From the NCBI GenBank assembly GCA_913009925.1, contig CAJVWY010000018.1, positions 1-11,289 on the forward strand: DNA of 11,289 bases, given 5' to 3'. The notes below the pieces were generated by a model. It worked only from the letters and a program-made list of their open reading frames with translations, ran no database searches and was not told the origin of the DNA. This document shows positions 6,697-11,289 of this stretch, in pieces (positions within the stretch are counted from its first letter, which is position 1; every line of letters begins with the position of its first letter). Source of the stretch: an uncultured bacterium (GTDB lineage Bacteria; Actinomycetota; Thermoleophilia; BMS3ABIN01). The position numbers were made by a program, and so were the translations under genes.

Positions 6697-6795
6697 CAGC
6701 TTCTGGATCCTGGATTACGGAAATAAGATTCAGCCCGTTTATCTTTTAAAGACGCGGGCCTTGAAACCTTTATTATCATCCGGGAGCGGACCCGG
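6697..6795 (-). promoter_or_regulatory. atpC-murA gap with two small hairpins and a possible weak promoter
   Basis: This is the largest gap between genes and is AT-richer than its surroundings. On the minus strand the atpC stop is followed at once by CCGGG-tccgct-CCCGG (6780-6795), a 5-bp stem. A second inverted repeat, GCCCG (6755-6759 read on minus) with CGGGC (6733-6737), encloses an inner TCTT/AAGA pairing. Neither is followed by a real T tract, so termination is unlikely. TTTCAA (6761-6766), 17 nt, then GATAAA (6738-6743) is a poor match to a -35/-10 pair and might let murA be expressed apart from the ATP synthase genes. All of this is weak. Confidence 0.25.
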
Positions 6796-7230
6796 TTATT
6801 CGGCACCGGCTACCTTCAACCGGTTGCGGGCCCGGTGCATCGAGCTGTAGGCGCGGTTGGTATCAACGCTGGAATCGCCGTGCCTGGCCCTCTCCAGCCA
6901 GCCCTCGGCCCGGGCCAGGGCTTTACGCGACCGCTCCACGTCGATCTCCGATGCCCTTTCAGCGGTATCGACGGTAAGCAGCAACCGGTCGTACTGCACC
7001 TTGACATAACCGTCACCGACGGCGAACCGCTCACGGCTGCCATCTTCCCCCTTGACCATCACCTTGCCGATGACGATCCTGGAGACGATGGGAGCGTGCC
7101 GGGGCAGGATGCCCAGTTCGCCCACCTTGCCGGGAACCACGACCATTATGGCGCAATCATCGTACTTCAGCCCTTCCGGCGTGACGATCTCGCATTTAAG
7201 CTTACATTTTATTTTATTATCAGGTTCCAT
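6796..7230 (-). CDS. atpC: ATP synthase F1 epsilon subunit AtpC
   Basis: Epsilon sits on the central stalk with gamma, couples rotation to catalysis and can inhibit ATP hydrolysis. From ATG 7230 the protein is 144 residues. The N-terminal beta-sandwich is recognisable from CEIVTPEG, VVVPGKVGELGILPRHAPIV and the FAVGDGYVKV strand; the C-terminal helical hairpin spans about 95-140 (EIDVERSRKALARAE onward). I prefer ATG 7230 because GGTGA lies 8 nt upstream; a GTG at 7242 would add four residues (MKTQ) and cannot be ruled out. atpD ends 32 nt before this ATG, the normal atpD-atpC order. Three cysteines fall in the first 26 residues (9, 13, 26), a little unusual but without a known meaning. Confidence 0.95.
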   Translation of the reverse strand: MEPDNKIKCKLKCEIVTPEGLKYDDCAIMVVVPGKVGELGILPRHAPIVSRIVIGKVMVKGEDGSRERFAVGDGYVKVQYDRLLLTVDTAERASEIDVERSRKALARAEGWLERARHGDSSVDTNRAYSSMHRARNRLKVAGAE

Positions 7231-7262
7231 CTGTGTCTTCACCGGGCGATGCCACCCGTTGC

Positions 7263-8711
7263 TCAGGCCGCCTCCTCTTCACTGCCGCCTGATTCGCTTT
7301 CCTCTTCGGTATCTACGAATTCCTGAGCCTTCTTGACCGCCTCTTCGATTGTGCCGACCATGTAGAAAGCCTGTTCCGGCAGGTCATCGTGTTTGCCTTC
7401 CATGATCTCCTTGAAACCGCGAACCGTATCGATGAGCGGCACGTACTTGCCGGCCTGGCCGGTGAAGGTCTCAGCCACGAAGAACGGCTGGGAGAGGAAG
7501 CGCTCCAGCTTGCGCGCCCGCTGTACGGTGAGCTTGTCCTCGTCGGAGAGTTCGTCCATACCCAGGATGGCGATGATATCCTGCAAATCCTTGTAGCGTT
7601 GCAGGATCTCCTGTACCTGGGTGGCCACGTCGTAATGATCCTGACCCACCGCGTCCGGAGAAAGGATACGCGATGTGGAATCCAGCGGGTCCACCGCCGG
7701 GTAGATGCCCTTCTCGACGATGGCCCGTGACAGCACGGTGGTCGAGTCCAAGTGAGCGAAGGTGTTGGCCGGTGCCGGGTCGGTGAGGTCGTCAGCGGGA
7801 ACATATACCGCCTGCACCGAGGTGATGGAGCCGTTCTTGGTGGAGGTGATGCGCTCCTGCAGCTCGCCCATCTCGGTGGTCAGCGTTGGCTGGTAACCAA
7901 CGGCGGAAGGCATGCGCCCCAGCAGGGCGCTCACTTCCGAGCCCGCCTGCGTGAAACGGAAGATATTGTCCAGGAAATAAAGCACATCCTGGCCCTGCTG
8001 ATCGCGAAAATACTCGGCCATGGTCAGCGCCGTCAGGCCCACGCGCAGGCGCGCTCCCGGCGGCTCGTTCATCTGGCCGTATACCAGGCAGGTTTTGTCC
8101 AGGACGCCGGACTCGGTCATCTCCAGGTAGAGGTCGTTGCCCTCGCGGGTACGCTCGCCCACGCCCGAGACCACTGAGACGCCGCCATGCTCCTTGGCGA
8201 TGTTATGGATCAGCTCCATGATAAGGACCGTCTTGCCCACGCCGGCGCCGCCGAACAGGCCGGTCTTGCCACCCTTCACATACGGTGCCAGCAGGTCGAT
8301 GACCTTGATTCCGGTTTCGAAGATCTCATCCGTCGGCTTCAGGTCCTCGAAAGCCGGGGCCTCGCGGTGGATCGGCCACCTTTCATCAACGGAGATGTCG
8401 CCTTTGCCATCGATGACGTCGCCGGTGACGTTAAACAGCCGCCCCAGTGTGCAACTGCCCACCGGTACCTTGATGTTGTCACCGGTGTCCAGGGCCTTCA
8501 GACCGCGGGCGATACCGTCGGTGGAGTCCAGGGCCACGGCGCGCACCTTGTTGTCTCCCAGGTGCTGCTGCACCTCGGCCACCAGGCGTGATGTCTTGCC
8601 ATCCTCCTGGGGAATCTGTATCTCCAGCGCGTTATAGATGCCCGGCAGCCCGTCGTCGAACTTGACGTCCAGCACCGGACCGATGACTTCGACAATAGTT
8701 CCCTTGTTCAT
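7263..8711 (-). CDS. atpD: ATP synthase F1 beta subunit AtpD
   Basis: Beta carries the catalytic nucleotide sites of F1. The 482-residue protein shows the N-terminal barrel, Walker A GGAGVGKT (154-161), the GERTREGNDLY segment with the catalytic glutamate region, YFLDNIFRFTQAGSEVSALLGR (Walker B and following loop), TSVQAVYVPADDLTDPAP and the DELSDEDKLTV loop (DELSEED type) that contacts gamma. Everything needed for catalysis is present. The last 15 or so residues (EEESESGGSEEEAA) form an acidic, probably disordered tail that is longer than in E. coli. ATG 8711 is preceded by GGGAG with 7-nt spacing. It lies 75 nt after atpG, in the standard A-G-D-C order. Confidence 0.99.
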   Translation of the reverse strand: MNKGTIVEVIGPVLDVKFDDGLPGIYNALEIQIPQEDGKTSRLVAEVQQHLGDNKVRAVALDSTDGIARGLKALDTGDNIKVPVGSCTLGRLFNVTGDVIDGKGDISVDERWPIHREAPAFEDLKPTDEIFETGIKVIDLLAPYVKGGKTGLFGGAGVGKTVLIMELIHNIAKEHGGVSVVSGVGERTREGNDLYLEMTESGVLDKTCLVYGQMNEPPGARLRVGLTALTMAEYFRDQQGQDVLYFLDNIFRFTQAGSEVSALLGRMPSAVGYQPTLTTEMGELQERITSTKNGSITSVQAVYVPADDLTDPAPANTFAHLDSTTVLSRAIVEKGIYPAVDPLDSTSRILSPDAVGQDHYDVATQVQEILQRYKDLQDIIAILGMDELSDEDKLTVQRARKLERFLSQPFFVAETFTGQAGKYVPLIDTVRGFKEIMEGKHDDLPEQAFYMVGTIEEAVKKAQEFVDTEEESESGGSEEEAA

Positions 8712-8743
8712 AATCTCACTCCCGTTCGGTCAGTTTCTCGTGA

Positions 8744-8778
8744 AAAAAGCCGGTTGCTGTTCCCCGGTTAATCTTTTT
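8744..8778 (-). promoter_or_regulatory. Imperfect hairpin ending in a T tract between atpG and atpD
   Basis: Read on the minus strand: AAAAAG, a 5-nt bulge (attaa), CCGG, a 10-nt loop, CCGG, CTTTTT and one more T. The two arms pair over 4 GC-rich plus 6 AT-rich base pairs. It ends 32 nt before the atpD ATG, so the atpD ribosome binding site is downstream of it. It looks like a weak terminator or an mRNA-stability or processing hairpin. Since gamma is needed once and beta three times per F1, such an element could help set relative yield, but this is only inference from the sequence pattern. Confidence 0.35.
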
Positions 8779-8786
8779 GGAGCCCA

Positions 8787-9677
8787 TCATGCCAGAGCCT
8801 CCGCTCCCGCCACCACTTCCAGAATCTCCTGGGTGATGGCCGCCTGGCGCGCCCGGTTCATCTGCAGCGTCAGGTGTTCGATCATCTCCTCGGCGTTCTC
8901 CGAAGCGCTGCGCATGGCGGTCATGCGAGCACCGTGCTCGCTGGCCGTCGACTCCAGCAGGGCGCGGTAGAGGGCCGTATCCACATAGGTGGGAAGCAGG
9001 TCGTTAAGGATGGCGGCGGCATTGGGCTCATAGATAAAATCTCCCTCCGTCGCTCCCTCGGCTTCCGCCGCAGCTATGACCTCGGCCACCTCGCCGCCCA
9101 TGGGCAGGACGACCTGGTCGGTCACAACCTGTTCCATGGGAGTCTTGAAATGGTTGTAGACCAGATGGACCTTGTCGAGTTCGTAATTTGCGTACATATC
9201 GACAATGGTCTTGGCGATACCGGCGGCATCGGTATACTTGGGCCGGTCTGTGATGCCCTCGATGCCCTCCGACAGGCTATGGCCACGGAAGCGCATGGTC
9301 GAACACCCCTTCTTGCCGATGACGACCCATACCACTTCCTTGCCCTCGGCGAGGATGCTATCGTGCAGCTCCAGACCGTGCCTGAGGATATTGGAATTGA
9401 AGGCGCCGGCGAGGCCACGGTCGCCGGTGAGCATGACGATGCCCACGCGTTTCTCCTCCTCGTGGGTTTCCAGCAAAGCGAACTTTTCACTGGTGTCCGC
9501 GTGCCGGGCTACCTCCTGCATCAGCTCGATCATCCGCTCGGCGTAGGGCCTGAGCGATTCGATACGTGCCTGCGCGCGCCGGAGGCGGGCGCCGGCCACC
9601 ATCTCCATGGCTTTGGTGGTCTTGCGCGTATTGCTTACGGAGGCGATCCTCCGCGATATATCCTGTAGCTGAGCCAT
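8787..9677 (-). CDS. atpG: ATP synthase F1 gamma subunit AtpG
   Basis: Gamma is the rotating central shaft of F1. The 296-residue protein is of normal length. The N-terminal helix (MAQLQDISRRIASVSNT, then KAMEMVAGARLRRAQ) and the C-terminal helix (ASEHGARMTAMRSASENAEE, then RARQAAITQEILEVVAGAEAL) form the coiled coil that enters the alpha3-beta3 ring and are the most conserved parts. The middle Rossmann-like domain shows MLTGDRGLAGAFNSN. The N-terminal motif reads TRKTTKAM where ITKAM is more common, a mild variant. ATG 9677 follows AGGAT by 8 nt. It lies 32 nt after atpA and 75 nt before atpD. Confidence 0.98.
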   Translation of the reverse strand: MAQLQDISRRIASVSNTRKTTKAMEMVAGARLRRAQARIESLRPYAERMIELMQEVARHADTSEKFALLETHEEEKRVGIVMLTGDRGLAGAFNSNILRHGLELHDSILAEGKEVVWVVIGKKGCSTMRFRGHSLSEGIEGITDRPKYTDAAGIAKTIVDMYANYELDKVHLVYNHFKTPMEQVVTDQVVLPMGGEVAEVIAAAEAEGATEGDFIYEPNAAAILNDLLPTYVDTALYRALLESTASEHGARMTAMRSASENAEEMIEHLTLQMNRARQAAITQEILEVVAGAEALA

Positions 9678-9709
9678 ATTACATTATCCTGTGATATGCA
9701 CGGCCGGGT

Positions 9710-11121
9710 TTATTCGGCTGCCAACTGGGCCGGTGTTGCTACCTCGTCCTCGCCGGGGCCGAAGTCCTTCACGTAGTCCTCCAGCGCCGCCCGTAGCTTC
9801 TTGTCCGTCTCCTCGGAGAGGTCCTTCTCCTCGCGAATGGCCGTGAGGACGTCCTCATGCTGGCTGCGCATGAAGTCCCTGAGTCCGTTGTTGAAATCGG
9901 TGATCCGCTCCACTTCGATGGTGTCCAGGTATCCCTGGGTCGCCGCGAAGATGACGGTCACCTGCTCCTCAACCGGCATGGGGACATACTGTCCCTGGTT
10001 GAGAGCCTCGACCATCCGCTCGCCGCGGGCCAGCTGGGCCTGGGTCTGGGCATCGAGCTCGGAGCCGAACTGGGCAAAGGCCTTCAGCTCATTGTACTGG
10101 GCCAGGTCCAGCCTGAGCATGCCGGCGACCTTCTTCATCGCCTTGATCTGGGCGTTGCCGCCGACCCGGCTTACGGATATACCCACGTTGATGGCGGGTC
10201 TGACGCCGGAGTAAAAGAGATCCGGCTCCAGGTAGATCTGGCCATCGGTGATGGAGATGACATTGGTGGGAATATATGCCGAGACATCGCCAGCCTGGGT
10301 CTCGATCACCGGCAGCGCCGTCAGCGAGCCGCCGCCGATATCGTTACGCATCCTCACGGCCCGCTCCAGCAGGCGCGAATGCAGATAGAAGACATCGCCG
10401 GGGTATGCCTCGCGTCCCGGCGGACGCCTCAGCAGCAGCGACATCTGCCGGTAGGCATCGGCGTGCTTGGAAAGATCGTCGTATACACACAGCGCGTCCT
10501 GGCCTTTGTAACAGAAGTACTCACCCATGGCGCATCCAGCGAAGGGAGCGAGGAACTTGAGCGGGGCAGAATCGGAGGCGGACGCCATGACCACGATGGT
10601 GTAGTCCAAGGCTCCCTGCTCCTCCAGCTTCTGGACCACGCCGGCCACGTTGGATGCCTTCTGGCCGATGGCCACATAGATACAGATTACATCCTGGCCC
10701 TTCTGGTTGATGATGGCATCCACGCCTACGGCGGTCTTGCCCGTGCGGCGGTCGCCGATGATGAGCTCGCGCTGGCCCCGGCCGATGGGGATCATGGCGT
10801 CGACGGCCTTGAGGCCGGTCTGCAGCGGCGTATCCACCGGCTGCCTCTCCACCACTCCCGGTGCCTTGAACTCTACAGGGCGGTAATCGGATGTCTCGAT
10901 CGGGCCCTTGTCATCGATGGGGCGGCCCAGCGCGTTCACCACGCGTCCGACCAGCGCCTCACCCACCGGTACGCTCATGACGCGACCGGTACGCTTGACC
11001 AGGTCGCCCTCGGCGATATAGGTATCCTCTCCCATGAGCACCACGCCGACGTTATCTTCTTCAAGGTTGAGCGCCAGCCCTACCACATCATGGGGGAACT
11101 CGAGCATCTCCGAGGCCATAG
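9710..11121 (-). CDS. atpA: ATP synthase F1 alpha subunit AtpA, 5' end missing
   Basis: Alpha alternates with beta in the F1 hexamer and holds the non-catalytic nucleotide sites. Genuine sequence is 469 complete codons from 11119 to the TAA at 9710-9712. The fragment shows Walker A GDRRTGKT (fragment residues 122-129), ALDYTIVVMASASDSAPL, VYDDLSKHADAYRQMSLLLRRP (Walker B region), GDVFYLHSRLLER and the SVSRVGG arginine-finger segment. Walker A is at 169-176 in E. coli AtpA, so about 47 N-terminal residues are lost. The Met at 11119 aligns with the internal Met of the family CMxGE motif and is not a start. The open frame continues to 11200, but those 27 residues are translated adapter. The C-terminus carries an acidic tail (GPGEDEVATPAQLAAE). 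The complete gene would begin beyond the contig, after atpH in the usual order. Confidence 0.97.
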
Positions 11122-11179
11122 AGATCGGAAGAGCGTCGTGTAGGGAAAGAGTGTAGATCTCGGTGGTCGCCGTATCATT
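11122..11179. other. Illumina universal (P5/read 1) adapter contamination
   Basis: All 58 bases match the reverse complement of the TruSeq universal adapter without a mismatch, starting agatcggaagagcgtcg and ending gtatcatt. Genuine chromosome therefore ends at 11121. Read on the minus strand the adapter translates to the well-known contaminant peptide NDTATTEIYTLSLHDALPI and extends the atpA frame falsely. Confidence 0.99.
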
Positions 11180-11289
11180 AAAAAAAAAAACAAAAAACAT
11201 ATCATCCCAGATCGGAAGAGCCTCCGGTATCGCCTGTCACGCATAGTACACAGTTACCTATGGACTCACCACTGACTCTACGTCGCGCA
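11180..11289. other. Sequencing artefact: A tract, second adapter stub and unidentified tail
   Basis: Bases 11180-11190 are eleven A, the mirror of the T12 tract at the other end and again consistent with the flow-cell primer spacer. They are followed by another A-rich stretch to 11200. The 13-base adapter core agatcggaagagc occurs a second time at 11209-11221. The last 68 bases (11222-11289) match nothing I can recognise, have no supported reading frame and are not contiguous with the chromosome. Confidence 0.85.

Noticed and set aside
5383..6726. 447-residue plus-strand open frame
   Set aside because: Lies antisense over all of murA, has low-complexity His/Gln/Gly-rich translation and no family features; a GC-driven shadow.
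7231..7242. GTG 7242 as the atpC start
   Set aside because: ATG at 7230 has better codon and Shine-Dalgarno spacing; the difference is only four residues and not settled.
11117..11119. ATG at 11119 as the true atpA start
   Set aside because: Aligns with an internal conserved Met of AtpA; about 47 residues that the family needs are upstream and replaced by adapter.
121..11121. CRISPR array, transposon, prophage, tRNA/rRNA or defence system
   Set aside because: No repeat-spacer pattern, transposase, integrase, inverted terminal repeats or RNA gene seen; the space is filled by housekeeping genes.
9857..11143. 428-residue plus-strand open frame
   Set aside because: Antisense to atpA and ends inside the adapter; no domain features.

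Overview
The window is a metagenome-style contig of moderately high GC, about 11.0 kb of bacterial chromosome (roughly 121-11121), capped at both ends by Illumina library adapter that was not removed. Every supported gene is on the minus strand, so the biological reading order is right to left: atpA (5' end missing) - atpG - atpD - atpC - murA - proB - proA - nadD - LytR_C-domain membrane protein - rsfS - URO-D superfamily gene (3' end missing). Gaps are short (overlaps of 4 and 14 nt, largest gap 99 nt) and there is no convincing intrinsic terminator between genes, which fits one long transcription unit or a few overlapping ones.

Organism: the nadD - LytR_C protein - rsfS order, the high GC and the AtpA/AtpD sequence style suggest a Gram-positive of Actinomycetota type, probably a deep-branching lineage. 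This is inference from gene order and residue style; nothing in the window fixes the class. The URO-D gene is not the haem-pathway HemE type and resembles corrinoid methyltransferase relatives, which would suit an anaerobe, but that is weak evidence.

Regions: 1-120 is base-call noise, a T12 tract and a TruSeq index adapter. 121-753 is the truncated URO-D gene, whose ATG overlaps the rsfS stop. 750-2913 holds rsfS, the LytR_C membrane protein and nadD (ribosome hibernation, envelope, NAD synthesis). 2998-5398 holds proA and proB, the first two steps of proline synthesis. 5410-6696 is murA, the first committed step of peptidoglycan synthesis. 6796-11121 holds the F1 sector subunits epsilon, beta, gamma and alpha of ATP synthase. 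11122-11289 is the universal adapter, an A tract and noise.

The window is mainly housekeeping. I found no CRISPR, transposon, tRNA, rRNA or defence system. The points worth a second look are: three genes (proB, the LytR_C gene, rsfS) have no ATG/GTG/TTG at the expected start, but each has a Shine-Dalgarno sequence placed correctly for a near-cognate codon (ACG, ATC, ATT); the LytR_C protein carries an LCP-like domain that seems to have lost its catalytic residues; the junction of an ATP synthase-murA block with a proBA-nadD-rsfS block; a hairpin between atpG and atpD; and the adapter artefacts, which create a false N-terminus on the AtpA reading frame.
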